From: Streptomyces piniterrae | GTDB lineage: Bacteria; Actinomycetota; Actinomycetes; Streptomycetales; Streptomycetaceae | NCBI RefSeq assembly: GCF_005048155.1 | Contig: NZ_SUMB01000002.1 | Span: forward strand, 248,001 to 312,000 | Length of the DNA stretch: 64,000 bases | Direction of reading: 5' to 3' | Shown here: piece after piece, positions 1 through 7,243 of the stretch | Position numbering within the stretch: position 1 is the stretch's first letter | How the letters are laid out: every line of letters starts with the position of its first letter | The notes under the pieces: generated by a model | Database searches by the model: none | What the model was told of the DNA's origin: nothing | What the model saw: only the letters and a program-made list of their open reading frames with translations | Position numbers and translations under genes: made by a program

Positions 1-1
1 C

Positions 2-469
2 GCGGAGCTGACCGAAGGCGCAGGCCCCGGGCTCACCGTGACAACCATGCCGAGCTGGGACGGCTCATCGCGGGCGGACCTGAGCACCGTACGGTTCACC
101 GTCGACGCCGAACACGACCTGCTGAAGCGGCCCGAGCTCTTCGGGCTCGAAACCGCCACGGACAACTCGCGAGGGCACTTTCCCGGCATCAGCGAGACGC
201 CGCTCGCGGTGTCGTCCGCCCGGCAGGCGGCGACCGCGACATTCGGTCCGCTCGGCTTCCGGGCGGCCGCGGTCACGCCTGTGGCGATGAACGTGGCGGG
301 CGCGCCCCAGATCCCCCCGAACGAGGCGCGGCTGGTGTCGGCCCGCTTCGACCGGCCGTTCGGCTTCCTCGCGGTGCACCGGGCGTCGGGGCTGGTGCTC
401 GTCGCCGGATGGGTCACGGATCCGGACGGGTGGGACCACAGCCGTCCGTTCGGTCCTGGCATGTGGTGA
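2..469 (+). CDS. Serpin family protein, C-terminal part (5' end outside window)
   Basis: The frame is already open at the left edge, so the N-terminal part lies outside the window and only about 155 residues are seen. They match the C-terminal third of a serpin (serine or cysteine protease inhibitor): a LFGLETA segment, the FPGIS and PLAVSSARQAA stretch that leads into the hinge, a reactive-centre-loop region (about GPLGFRAAAVTPVAM), and the terminal strands FDRPFGFLAVHRASGLVLVAGWV, the counterpart of the usual 'DRPFLFLI...GRV' ending. The hinge lacks the usual run of small residues after a Glu (it reads GPLGFRAAA), so inhibitory activity is uncertain. A perfect 12-bp hairpin follows 25 bp after the stop. 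The family call rests on the C-terminal pattern only. Confidence 0.72.
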   Translation, partial: AELTEGAGPGLTVTTMPSWDGSSRADLSTVRFTVDAEHDLLKRPELFGLETATDNSRGHFPGISETPLAVSSARQAATATFGPLGFRAAAVTPVAMNVAGAPQIPPNEARLVSARFDRPFGFLAVHRASGLVLVAGWVTDPDGWDHSRPFGPGMW

Positions 470-493
470 CGCGCCCGGTGCGATGACACGGCA

Positions 494-522
494 ACGGCCC
501 GGTGGGACTGCCACCGGGCCGT
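494..522 (+). terminator. Intrinsic terminator-like hairpin after the serpin gene
   Basis: ACGGCCCGGTGG and CCACCGGGCCGT form a perfect 12-bp stem around a 5-nt loop (GACTG). There is no real T-tract, which is normal for high-GC actinobacteria. It separates the serpin gene from the convergent phosphatase gene and may stop transcription from both sides. Confidence 0.7.
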
Positions 523-571
523 CCGTCTCGGATGGTTCGCGGAACGCGCCGGTCGGCCGGTCGGCGGCCGT

Positions 572-1378
572 TCAGTCCGTCAGCAGCTGGGTGCGCAGCC
601 GCTCGCGGGTCGCGGGCGTCAGCCGCAGCCCTTCGGTGAGGTAGTTCTCCGTCGATCCCCAGGTCTCGTCGATCGCGTCGAACGCCGCGTCGAGGTATTC
701 CGTGTGCGCCCCGAACAGCGGCGACAGCAGCTCCATGACCTCCTGGGACATACCGGCCGCGGAGTTGTCGGAGCGACGGATCTTGTAACGGCGGCTGGGG
801 TCGTTGGACTTGAGGTAGTCGGCTTCGATGGCGTCCCGCTCGACACCGACCGCCAGCAGCGTCACGGCGACGGACAGTCCCGCACGGTCCTTGCCGGCCG
901 CGCAGTGCATCAGCGCGGGGACGCTGTCCTCGGCGAGCGCATGCAGCACCCGGCTGTGGTCTTCGGTACGCGTCGTGATGATGTTGCGGTAGGTGCGGGT
1001 CATGCGGGCCGACCCCTGGCCGTCGCCGAGCGCGGTACGCAGCTGGTCCAGTTCGCCGTCACGCACCATCGCCCAGAATTCGGCGCCGTCGGCCGGATCG
1101 GTGAGCGGGATGTTGACATTCCGTACGCCGGGAAGCGTGACATCGGGGCCTTCCAGCCCGATGTCCGAGGCGTTGCGGAAATCAAAGATGGTGTGCAGCC
1201 CGAGACCGGCGAGAAATGCGGCGTCCGCCTCCGTCGCATGCGCTAGGTGGCCGCTACGGAACAGGCGCCCGTGTTTCAGCCGCCGCCCGTCCGCCGTCGG
1301 CAGCCCGCCCACATCGCGGAAATTGCGCACCTCCGTGAGCACCGACTCGGTCGACGGGATCTGCGGCGTCTGCGTCAC
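572..1378 (-). CDS. Tyrosine/serine protein phosphatase (Y_phosphatase3 family)
   Basis: A 268-residue protein. It opens with the NFRDVGGLPTADGRRLKHG...LFRSGHL block typical of this bacterial dual-specificity or tyrosine phosphatase family (including the MptpB/IphP-like group). It has the catalytic loop HCAAGKDRAG (Cys-x5-Arg, near residue 157), where the Cys is the nucleophile and the Arg binds phosphate. The upstream Asp in FDFRNASD fits the family fold. The open frame reaches 1501, but I chose the GTG at 1378 because GAGGAG sits about 6 nt upstream and homologues start just before the NFRDVGG block. No signal peptide, so likely cytosolic. The substrate may be a phosphoprotein, phosphoinositide or small metabolite; sequence alone does not decide. 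Confidence 0.85.
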   Translation of the reverse strand: MTQTPQIPSTESVLTEVRNFRDVGGLPTADGRRLKHGRLFRSGHLAHATEADAAFLAGLGLHTIFDFRNASDIGLEGPDVTLPGVRNVNIPLTDPADGAEFWAMVRDGELDQLRTALGDGQGSARMTRTYRNIITTRTEDHSRVLHALAEDSVPALMHCAAGKDRAGLSVAVTLLAVGVERDAIEADYLKSNDPSRRYKIRRSDNSAAGMSQEVMELLSPLFGAHTEYLDAAFDAIDETWGSTENYLTEGLRLTPATRERLRTQLLTD

Positions 1379-1645
1379 GGGCGCTCCTCGGGGTCGGCCG
1401 CCGACGCTGCTCGTCGACAAAAGCGGGCCACCTCTGACGATACGACATTCGTTCAAGGGGCAATCAAGCCGTAATAGCGTCGATGTGCGAGGTGTCGCCA
1501 TTCGTGGTCCCTGGCGGAGTGATCGATGAACGGTCGGGGAGCCGTCCTGAACCGATCATTATTCCAACTTGGCGAGAATTTGACCGGGTGGCATTAATCA
1601 CCTGCCGTCAACCCCTGGTTACGGTGGCGTAAGTCACTTCTCACG

Positions 1646-2461
1646 GTGAAGTATGTCCTGGTGGCAGACGATTCGAAGAACATCAAGAGCGGCGCCCATG
1701 GCGCCATCGGGTCGTACGCAGCCGTCGGGGACAGCTTCACCGAGGGGGTCGGGGATCCCGGCCGTGACGGGGCGTACATCGGTTGGGCGGACCGGCTGGC
1801 GGTCCTCCTGTCGGACGGGCGGGCGGAGGGCGACTTCCGCTACGCGAATCTGGCCGTCAGGGGACGGCTCCTCGACCAGATCGTCGAGGAGCAAGTGCCC
1901 CGGGCGAAAGAGCTGGCCCCCGCGCTGGTCACATTCTGTGCCGGCGGAAACGACATCCTGCGACCGGGCTCGGACCCGGACGCGGTGGCCGACCGCTACG
2001 AGCGGGCCGTCGCCGACCTGCGCACGTCGGTCGGTACGGTGCTGCTCTGCACCGGCTTCGACACCCGCGGCGTCCCCGTCCTCAAGCATCTGCGGGGCAA
2101 GATCGCGACCTATACGGCGCATGTCCGGGCCATCGCGGACCGGCACGACTGCCCGGTCCTCGACCTGTGGTCGCTCAAGTCGGTGCAGGACCGCCGGGCG
2201 TGGAGCGACGACCGGCTGCATCTGTCCGCCGACGGGCACACCCGGGTGGCGCTGCGCGCGGCCCAGGTGCTCGGTCTGCCGGTGCCGGCCGACCCGGACC
2301 AGCCGTGGCCCCCGGAGGCGGAGCGATCGGCCGCCGAGGCCCGGCGGGACAACATCCACTGGGCGCGCGAGCACCTCGTACCGTGGATCGGCCGCCGCCT
2401 GCGTGGCGAGTCCTCCGGCGACCATGTCGAGCCCAAGCGCCCCGATCTGCTGCCGCTGTAG
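1646..2461 (+). CDS. SGNH/GDSL-type hydrolase (esterase/lipase)
   Basis: A 271-residue SGNH-fold hydrolase. Block I is GDSFTEG (nucleophile Ser near residue 30), block II is NLAVRG, block III is GGND, and block V is DDRLHLSADGH, which supplies the Asp-His pair. No signal peptide is visible, so the enzyme is probably cytosolic and may hydrolyse esters or acetyl groups on small molecules or glycans. The start is unsure: GTG at 1646 and GTG at 1661 (reading MADDS...) are both possible and neither has a clear Shine-Dalgarno site; the second looks more like Streptomyces homologues as I remember them. It converges with the ATPase gene at 2529 across a nested hairpin. Confidence 0.85.
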   Translation: MKYVLVADDSKNIKSGAHGAIGSYAAVGDSFTEGVGDPGRDGAYIGWADRLAVLLSDGRAEGDFRYANLAVRGRLLDQIVEEQVPRAKELAPALVTFCAGGNDILRPGSDPDAVADRYERAVADLRTSVGTVLLCTGFDTRGVPVLKHLRGKIATYTAHVRAIADRHDCPVLDLWSLKSVQDRRAWSDDRLHLSADGHTRVALRAAQVLGLPVPADPDQPWPPEAERSAAEARRDNIHWAREHLVPWIGRRLRGESSGDHVEPKRPDLLPL

Positions 2462-2492
2462 GCCCGCACTCGGGTAGGTACGCACGACGACA

Positions 2493-2531
2493 TGAGGCCC
2501 CGACGTCCGCCGATGGCGGAGCGGGGCCTCA
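2493..2531. terminator. Nested bidirectional terminator hairpin
   Basis: Outer arms TGAGGCCCCG (2493-2502) and CGGGGCCTCA (2522-2531) enclose an inner hairpin TCCGCC-GAT-GGCGGA (2506-2520). It lies between convergent genes, and the stop codon of the minus-strand gene (2529-2531) is inside the outer arm. It fits a shared terminator. Confidence 0.72.
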
Positions 2532-3026
2532 GTGCGTTGCGGCGGTGTAGGGCAGATCCGCCCAGACGGTCCGGCCCAGGCCGCTGCCGTCGGGCCTCGA
2601 CCCCCAGCTTTCGGACAGTGCGCCGACGAGGAACAGTCCCCGTCCGCACTCCTTGTCCACGCTGCCGGGCTGGACCTGCGGGGCCGATGCGCCCCCGCCG
2701 CCCTGGTCCGTGACCTCTATACGTATGTGCGCGCCGACGAGGGCGAGCTCACAGCCGACCTTCTCGCTGCCGGTGTGCCGTACCGCGTTGGTGAACAGCT
2801 CGGTCACCACCAACTCCACGTCGTCGCGGACTTGTTGATCCGCGCCCCATGCGCGCAGCAGCGCGCTGACGCGTCTGCGCGCCTCGGGAACGGACGTGCG
2901 TCGCGCCGGCAAATGGAACGCGTCCTGCGGGTGCTCGGCGACAAAGCCGCTACAGCGCCCTAACAGAGGAGCGTTGTTGGAGGAAGCCACTCCGTAACTA
3001 TGTGCGATGTTGGTCGCCGATGGCAA
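2529..3026 (-). CDS. ATP-binding protein, HATPase_c_2 (anti-sigma/SpoIIAB-RsbW-like)
   Basis: A 165-residue GHKL-fold ATPase: N-box ELFTNAVRH near residue 78, G1 box VTDQGGGG near 105, G2 box GRGLFLVGALS near 128. The size and the lack of a dimerisation/phosphoacceptor domain fit the single-domain anti-sigma-type kinases that Streptomyces has in dozens. It is divergent from an XRE/DUF5753 regulator and a DUF397 protein, the standard WhiJ-like arrangement in which the ATPase, the HTH protein and the small DUF397 protein act together in developmental or antibiotic control. The start is uncertain: ATG at 3026 or GTG at 2990 are both open. Confidence 0.85.
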   Translation of the reverse strand: MPSATNIAHSYGVASSNNAPLLGRCSGFVAEHPQDAFHLPARRTSVPEARRRVSALLRAWGADQQVRDDVELVVTELFTNAVRHTGSEKVGCELALVGAHIRIEVTDQGGGGASAPQVQPGSVDKECGRGLFLVGALSESWGSRPDGSGLGRTVWADLPYTAATH

Positions 3027-3126
3027 GGATCACTCTGTAATTTGCAGAATTAGATATGCAGTCTGTTCGTGTAGCTGACGGCATGACACACTGCTGATCA
3101 CATGAGCTAGTTGGAGGGGATCGGAC
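3027..3126. promoter_or_regulatory. AT-rich divergent promoter region of the WhiJ-like set
   Basis: The gap between the divergent ATPase and XRE genes holds an unusually AT-rich patch (about 3035-3065, with CTGTAATTTGCAG and AATTAGATATGCAG) in a GC-rich window. It ends in GGAGGGG just before the GTG start at 3127. The two CTG/GCAG-type elements may be operator half-sites for the neighbouring XRE protein; this is inference. Confidence 0.4.
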
Positions 3127-3996
3127 GTGGCGGATCCACGGTCGGCAGGGGCGGCGCCGACCGTCCTGCGGGTGGTGCTGGGCAAGCGCCTGCAGGACCT
3201 GCGCGAGAAGGCGGGACTGTCGTTCGAACGGGCCGCCAAGGCCCTCGATGTGACCCATGCCACGATACGGCGCATGGAGAAGGCCGAGGTCGGCCTCAAG
3301 ATCCCCTACGTCGAGAAACTGCTGGCGACCTACGGCGTCACCGACCAGTCCGAGATCGACGGTTTCCTCTCCCTCGCGCGCGAGGCCAACAAGCCCGGCT
3401 GGTGGCACAACTTCCGGGACGTCCTGCCCGAGTGGTTCAGTGCTTTCGTCAGCCTGGAGAGCGAAGCCAACCTCATCCGGGCCTACCAGCCGCACTACGT
3501 CCCCGGTCTGCTGCAGACCGAGGACTACGCCGCCGCCGTCCTGCGGGCCGGCATGCCGCACGCCCCGGCCGAAGACATCGACCGCATCGTGGCGCTGCGC
3601 CTGGAGCGGCAGTCCCTGCTGACCCGCGAGAACGCCCCGATGCTCTGGGTCGTCATGGACGAAACCGTCCTACGGCGCCAGATCGGCGGCCCCAAGGTGA
3701 TGCGTGATCAGATCACCCGGATGATGGAGGCCACCGCGCTGCCGAACGTCCGGCTCCAGGTCATGCCCTTCGCCGCGGGCCCGCACCCGGCCATGTACGG
3801 GCCGTTCCACATCTTCCGTTTTCCGATTCCGGAACTCCCGGACATCGCGTACGCGGAGAGCCTCGTCGGCGCCGTGTACTTCGACCAGCGCAACGACGTC
3901 TCTCAGTTCCTGGAGGCCCTGGACCGGATGTGTGCACAGGCCGCGCCGGCACACACCACCGAGGCCATTCTGGGTGGCTTTCGCAAGGAGATCTGA
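3127..3996 (+). CDS. XRE-family regulator with DUF5753 (WhiJ-like)
   Basis: A 289-residue protein with an N-terminal helix-turn-helix (LGKRLQDLREKAGLSFERAA...VTHATIRRMEKAE, residues 18-60) and a C-terminal DUF5753 domain (from about residue 100; QPHYVPGLLQTEDYAAAVLRA and the LRRQIGG and LQVMPFAAGPHPAMYGPF segments are typical). GTG start with GGAGGGG 10 nt upstream. It is the DNA-binding member of a WhiJ-like set with the divergent ATPase and the DUF397 gene 7 bp downstream. In Streptomyces such sets modulate development or secondary metabolism, often through repression relieved by the DUF397 partner. Likely autoregulated from the AT-rich upstream region. Confidence 0.92.
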   Translation: MADPRSAGAAPTVLRVVLGKRLQDLREKAGLSFERAAKALDVTHATIRRMEKAEVGLKIPYVEKLLATYGVTDQSEIDGFLSLAREANKPGWWHNFRDVLPEWFSAFVSLESEANLIRAYQPHYVPGLLQTEDYAAAVLRAGMPHAPAEDIDRIVALRLERQSLLTRENAPMLWVVMDETVLRRQIGGPKVMRDQITRMMEATALPNVRLQVMPFAAGPHPAMYGPFHIFRFPIPELPDIAYAESLVGAVYFDQRNDVSQFLEALDRMCAQAAPAHTTEAILGGFRKEI

Positions 3997-4003
3997 ACCC
4001 CCC

Positions 4004-4282
4004 ATGGATCGCATACGTATCTACAACGGCATGCCCGCCAAAGAACTGGGCAACGAGGGCTGGCACAAACCGTGGAGCGGCGGAAACGGCGGTGAGTGTG
4101 TCGAGGCCATGCGGCTGGGGGACGGCAGAGTGGCGCTCCGCCAGTCCACCGACCCGGACGGCCCGGCGCTGATCTACACCCACCACGAGATGGTGAGTTT
4201 CATCGAGGGCGCGAAGGCGGGGGTCGCCGACTTCCTGGTCTCCGCGGCGCCGTGCCGGCACACCGAGCGGAGGACGGCATGA
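4004..4282 (+). CDS. DUF397 small regulatory protein
   Basis: A 92-residue protein. The core GNGGECVEAMRLGDGRVALRQSTDPDGPAL matches DUF397 (a short conserved core with an invariant Cys-Val/Glu and the R-x-S-x-x-P-D-G-P motif); an N-terminal extension and EMVSFIEGAKAGVADFL, the usual 'FIAGVKDGEFD'-like end, complete it. ATG at 4004 is taken because the upstream in-frame region belongs to the preceding gene. DUF397 proteins are obligate neighbours of XRE/DUF5753 regulators and are thought to antagonise them. The stop overlaps the next start as ATGA, so it is translationally coupled to the methyltransferase. Confidence 0.9.
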   Translation: MDRIRIYNGMPAKELGNEGWHKPWSGGNGGECVEAMRLGDGRVALRQSTDPDGPALIYTHHEMVSFIEGAKAGVADFLVSAAPCRHTERRTA

Positions 4283-5184
4283 GCACGCAGGACATACCCC
4301 AGGGGGACCAGACCCCGGACGTTCCGCAGTTCCCGCACTATTCCCAGGCACCGGAGCACTCCGGCTTCTCTGCCGAGGAGATCGACACCAGCCGGCCGCA
4401 TCCCGCCCGGATGTACGACTACTACCTCGGCGGCTGGGACAACTACGAGGTCGACCGGGTGGCCGCCGAGCGCGTCATCGAAGTCCACCCCCAGGTCCGG
4501 CTCAGCGCCCGCGCCAACCGCGCCTTCCTGCAACGGGCCGTACGCGAACTCGTCCGCGGCGGCATCCGCCAGATCATCGACATCGGCACCGGCATCCCGA
4601 CCTCGCCCAACACCCACGAGGTGGCACGCGAGATCGCTCCCGACACCCGCGTCGTCTACATCGACAACGACCCGATCGTCGCCACCCACGCCGGGGCCCG
4701 GCTGACCAACACCGAGCGCACCAGCTTTGTGCTCGGTGACGTCCGCGACCCCAAGGCGGTCCTGGACCACCCGGCCGTCCGCGAACTGATCGACTTCGAC
4801 CAGCCGGTGGCACTGCTGCTGGTGGCCGTTCTGCACTTCGTCCGGAGCGACGAGGACCCGGCGGCCCTCGTCGCCACCCTCGCCGACGCGCTCCCCGCCG
4901 GCAGCCACCTGGTCCTGTCGCATGCCACCGATGAGCCCTACGAGGCGTACGAGGCGGGCCGGACGGACGTACGGGCACGCGAAGGCGTGGTGAACGTCTA
5001 CAAGAGCGCCACCGCCACCCTCAACCTCCGCTCGAAGACCGAGATCCACGACCTGTTCGGCCCGTTCACCCTGCTGGACCCGGGCGTCGTCCGAGTGCCG
5101 CTGTGGCGACCGGACGGCGATGTGCCCGGCCCGGAAGAGCTGAACAACATCATCTTCTATGGCGGGGTGGGCCGAAAGGACTGA
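4279..5184 (+). CDS. SAM-dependent methyltransferase, DUF574/Methyltransf_19 family
   Basis: A 301-residue protein with the family hallmark RPHPARMYDYYLGGWDNYEVDR (residues ~38-58) followed by a SAM-binding core: motif I IIDIGTGIPTSPNTHE, VVYIDNDPIVATHA (acidic ribose-binding position), and VALLLVAVLHFV. These proteins are abundant in Streptomyces and often sit beside XRE/DUF397 genes; their substrate is unknown. The ATG at 4279 overlaps the DUF397 stop (ATGA), so the three plus-strand genes from 3127 to 5184 form one operon. That makes this enzyme the probable effector of the WhiJ-like set. Confidence 0.92.
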   Translation: MSTQDIPQGDQTPDVPQFPHYSQAPEHSGFSAEEIDTSRPHPARMYDYYLGGWDNYEVDRVAAERVIEVHPQVRLSARANRAFLQRAVRELVRGGIRQIIDIGTGIPTSPNTHEVAREIAPDTRVVYIDNDPIVATHAGARLTNTERTSFVLGDVRDPKAVLDHPAVRELIDFDQPVALLLVAVLHFVRSDEDPAALVATLADALPAGSHLVLSHATDEPYEAYEAGRTDVRAREGVVNVYKSATATLNLRSKTEIHDLFGPFTLLDPGVVRVPLWRPDGDVPGPEELNNIIFYGGVGRKD

Positions 5185-5288
5185 GCGCGCCGGAAGGGCG
5201 CCGGGGCGGCGAGTTGTTGATTGCCTGCCCGTCGCTCGTCCCTCGTTCGCCGGTCGACTGTGAGGCGGGGGACCGCCAGGCCCGGGGA

Positions 5289-5365
5289 AGGCTGTGCCTG
5301 GGGAATAAGGCTGTGCTTGGGGAATCAGGCTGTGCCCGGGGAAAACAGGCTGTGCCCGGGAATAC
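5289..5365 (+). repeat. Four tandem ~19-bp repeats (AGGCTGTGCCCGGGGAA type)
   Basis: AGGCTGTGC begins at 5289, 5308, 5327 and 5347 (spacing 19, 19, 20), each followed by a variable CCTGGGGAAT/CTTGGGGAAT/CCCGGGGAAA tail. No coding frame in it looks like protein. Copy number could vary between strains. Confidence 0.85.
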
Positions 5366-5407
5366 CGCCCACCGCCCCGGCGTTGTGGAACTGCAAGGGG
5401 GCCTCGC

Positions 5408-5445
5408 ATCCCCTAGGGGATCTGTTCGAACATCCCCTAGGGGTA
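5408..5445. promoter_or_regulatory. Cluster of three palindromes, two with CCCCTAGGGG core
   Basis: ATCCCCTAGGGGAT (5408-5421) is a perfect 14-bp palindrome, TGTTCGAACA (5423-5432) a perfect 10-bp palindrome, and CCCCTAGGGG (5434-5443, continuing into TAT) a third; the two CCCCTAGGGG centres are 24 bp apart. CCCC(N)GGGG-type palindromes flanked by A/T resemble operators of CsoR-like regulators, but no copper or persulfide gene is adjacent. Operator function is inference. Confidence 0.45.
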
Positions 5446-5490
5446 TGACCGGGGCGTTTGTCGGTCTCCGACGTTAGGACACCGGGCAGG

Positions 5491-6258
5491 TCACGGACGA
5501 GTGGCCATCAACAGATCGACCACGTAGGTCTCCTCCAGCGTCTCGTCGGGGAACATTTCGCGCAGCTGCCCGCGCTCCTCGGAGAGAAAAGCCCGCTTGT
5601 CGTCCTCGGGAAGGACAAGGAACGACGAGTGGCTGCTGATATTGGCGAGGTGAGTGTCGAGGGTGACCATACGGCTCCACCGAACCTGGCGGCGGGCGAC
5701 CCGGAGCCCTGACAGGCCCGCCAGCCGGATGGCGTCGCTGTCGTCGGGAAGCGCCCGAGGAGACGACTTCACTCCGCAGCGGCGCGCGATTCGCTCATGT
5801 TGCCCCCGGATCCAGGGCACGTCAAAGGCTGTGGTGTTCCACCAGATCGCGAGGGCACCGCCCGGAAGCAGCACCCGCAGCACCTCTGGGACCGATCGGG
5901 CGGTATCGGTCCACTGCCAGGACTGTGCGTAGGTGATGAGGTCATGGGAGGTATCCGCGAGGGGAAGAGCGTTGCCGTCACCTCTGAGGATCGGCACATC
6001 CGGGAGCAGAGTACGAAACTGGGCGGCCATGGCGCCGCCCGGCTCAACTCCGATCACGTCAGCCCCGCGCTCACGCAGCAGAGCGGTGGCGATTCCGGTG
6101 CCCGCGCCGATATCGGCGACGCGGGCACCGGCCAGGGGACGGCTCATGAACTGCGCGATGAAATCGAAGAGCGCGGGCGGATACGAAGGTCGGCCGGCCG
6201 CGTACTGGTCAGCGGCCGTGTCGAACGAACGGGCGCGCGAGCTGGCGGTCATCCCCAC
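5491..6258 (-). CDS. Class I SAM-dependent methyltransferase
   Basis: A 255-residue (or 253 from the ATG at 6252) Rossmann-fold methyltransferase. Residues ~10-25 read FDTAADQYAAGRPSYPPALF, a common N-terminus of the UbiE/Methyltransf_11 group; motif I is VADIGAGTGIATALL (near 47), the acidic residue follows in VIGVEPG, and motif post-II is LITYAQSWQWTD, as in small-molecule O- or C-methyltransferases related to trans-aconitate or juglone-type enzymes. The later PGGALAIWWN is motif III. It stands alone, convergent to the previous methyltransferase and 48 bp after the STM4011 stop on the same strand, so it may be read through from that operon. Substrate unknown. Confidence 0.88.
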   Translation of the reverse strand: MGMTASSRARSFDTAADQYAAGRPSYPPALFDFIAQFMSRPLAGARVADIGAGTGIATALLRERGADVIGVEPGGAMAAQFRTLLPDVPILRGDGNALPLADTSHDLITYAQSWQWTDTARSVPEVLRVLLPGGALAIWWNTTAFDVPWIRGQHERIARRCGVKSSPRALPDDSDAIRLAGLSGLRVARRQVRWSRMVTLDTHLANISSHSSFLVLPEDDKRAFLSEERGQLREMFPDETLEETYVVDLLMATRP

Positions 6259-6306
6259 ATCATCACCCTCTGCCCCGCTGACCGCCCGCCCGATGATCGA
6301 TTCTGG

Positions 6307-7232
6307 TCACCGCACCAGCGGGCCGGGCGCCTGTACTCCAGCAGCCGTGGCCGTGTGAACGCGAGGCTCCGCCGCCGGGACCCGCTCCAGTACACCGCCC
6401 GCGAACACGTCGTACAGCGGCAGCGTTTCCAGATGGACGTAGCCGATGTGGCAGTCGCAGACGGCCAGCGGGCAGGTGCGCGGGCGGAGCGCCGCGCGGT
6501 AGCTGCCGTCGTAGAGATTGCCCAGCTCGGCGCGGACGAAATGGCAGCGGCGCACGGTGCCGTCGCCGTCCACGGAGATCACCGACTCACCCGTCCGGCA
6601 CGGGAGACCGGCGCTCTTGTGCGGATGGCGGCTGAACGGGAACAGCGGATCCAGTTCCGTCCACAGGGCGGCCTCCGCATCCGTGTAGTCGCGGCCCTCG
6701 GCGGCGTTGACCCAGAGGTAGACCCCCTCGGGGAGGTCCGCACGCAGTCGGCGGGCATGTGCGAGGTGCTCGGGGAAGCCCACGATCCCCACGCTGAACC
6801 GGGCGCCGCGCTCGGCCAGCTCGCGGGTCTTCGCCAGAAAACGGTCGTACGGGGTCTGCCCGGGGTGGTACGTGCACCACAGGGCCAGCGTGTCCAGATC
6901 CGCCTCGGCCAGCCAGTCGGTGCGGCAGCTGAGATTGGTCTGGATCGCCACCCGCCGGATGTGCGGGAGCCGGCTCAGCTCGGCGAGGGTGCGGCGGTAC
7001 CAGGAGCGGACCAGGCCCTCCCCCCAGGGCGTGAACAGGATCGACAGCCGGTCGCCCGGCCCGCTCTCGGGATCGTCCCCTTGCGCCGCGGCCCAGTCGG
7101 CGAAACGGGTCAGCGCCGCGCGGTCGGCACGCAGCTGCTCGCGGCTGTCCCGCCGCTTGGCGAACGGGCAGTACGGACAGTCGTAGTCGCAGGACGCCAG
7201 CGGGCCGCGCGGTACAGAATCGTCAAGTCCAT
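6307..7232 (-). pseudogene. STM4011-family radical SAM protein, apparent 2-nt frameshift near its start
   Basis: The body has the radical SAM cluster motif CDYDCPYC (CxxxCxxC), ILFTPWGEGL, QTNLSC, and a C-terminal Cys-rich end (PCRTG, RRCHFV, CPLAVCDCHIGYVH), matching STM4011-family proteins of about 300 residues. Homologues begin MDLTILYRGPL. Here ATG at 7232 reads MDLTILYR, but RGPLASCDYDCPYC continues in another frame: the bases 7204-7215 read as TACCGCGCGGCC on the coding strand where TACCGCGGCC is expected, an extra GC dinucleotide in a GC run. In the main frame no good start exists (the long open frame up to 7443 overlaps STM4012). Either a sequencing error or a real disruption. It is the last gene of the STM4015-4011 operon, 11 bp after STM4012. 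Confidence 0.8.
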
Positions 7233-7243
7233 GAAGCGGCGCC

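Larger units (their letters stand above)
5185..5490. other. Convergent intergenic region with tandem repeats and palindromes
   Basis: No convincing gene. It contains four AGGCTGTGC-led repeats and a cluster of three palindromes, listed separately. It lies between convergent methyltransferase genes, so a promoter role is not expected from the gene layout. Confidence 0.6.

Noticed and set aside
5423..5432. LexA/SOS box at TGTTCGAACA
   Set aside because: The Gram-positive LexA site is GAAC-N4-GTTC; here the half-sites are in the reverse arrangement with no gap, and no DNA-repair gene is near.
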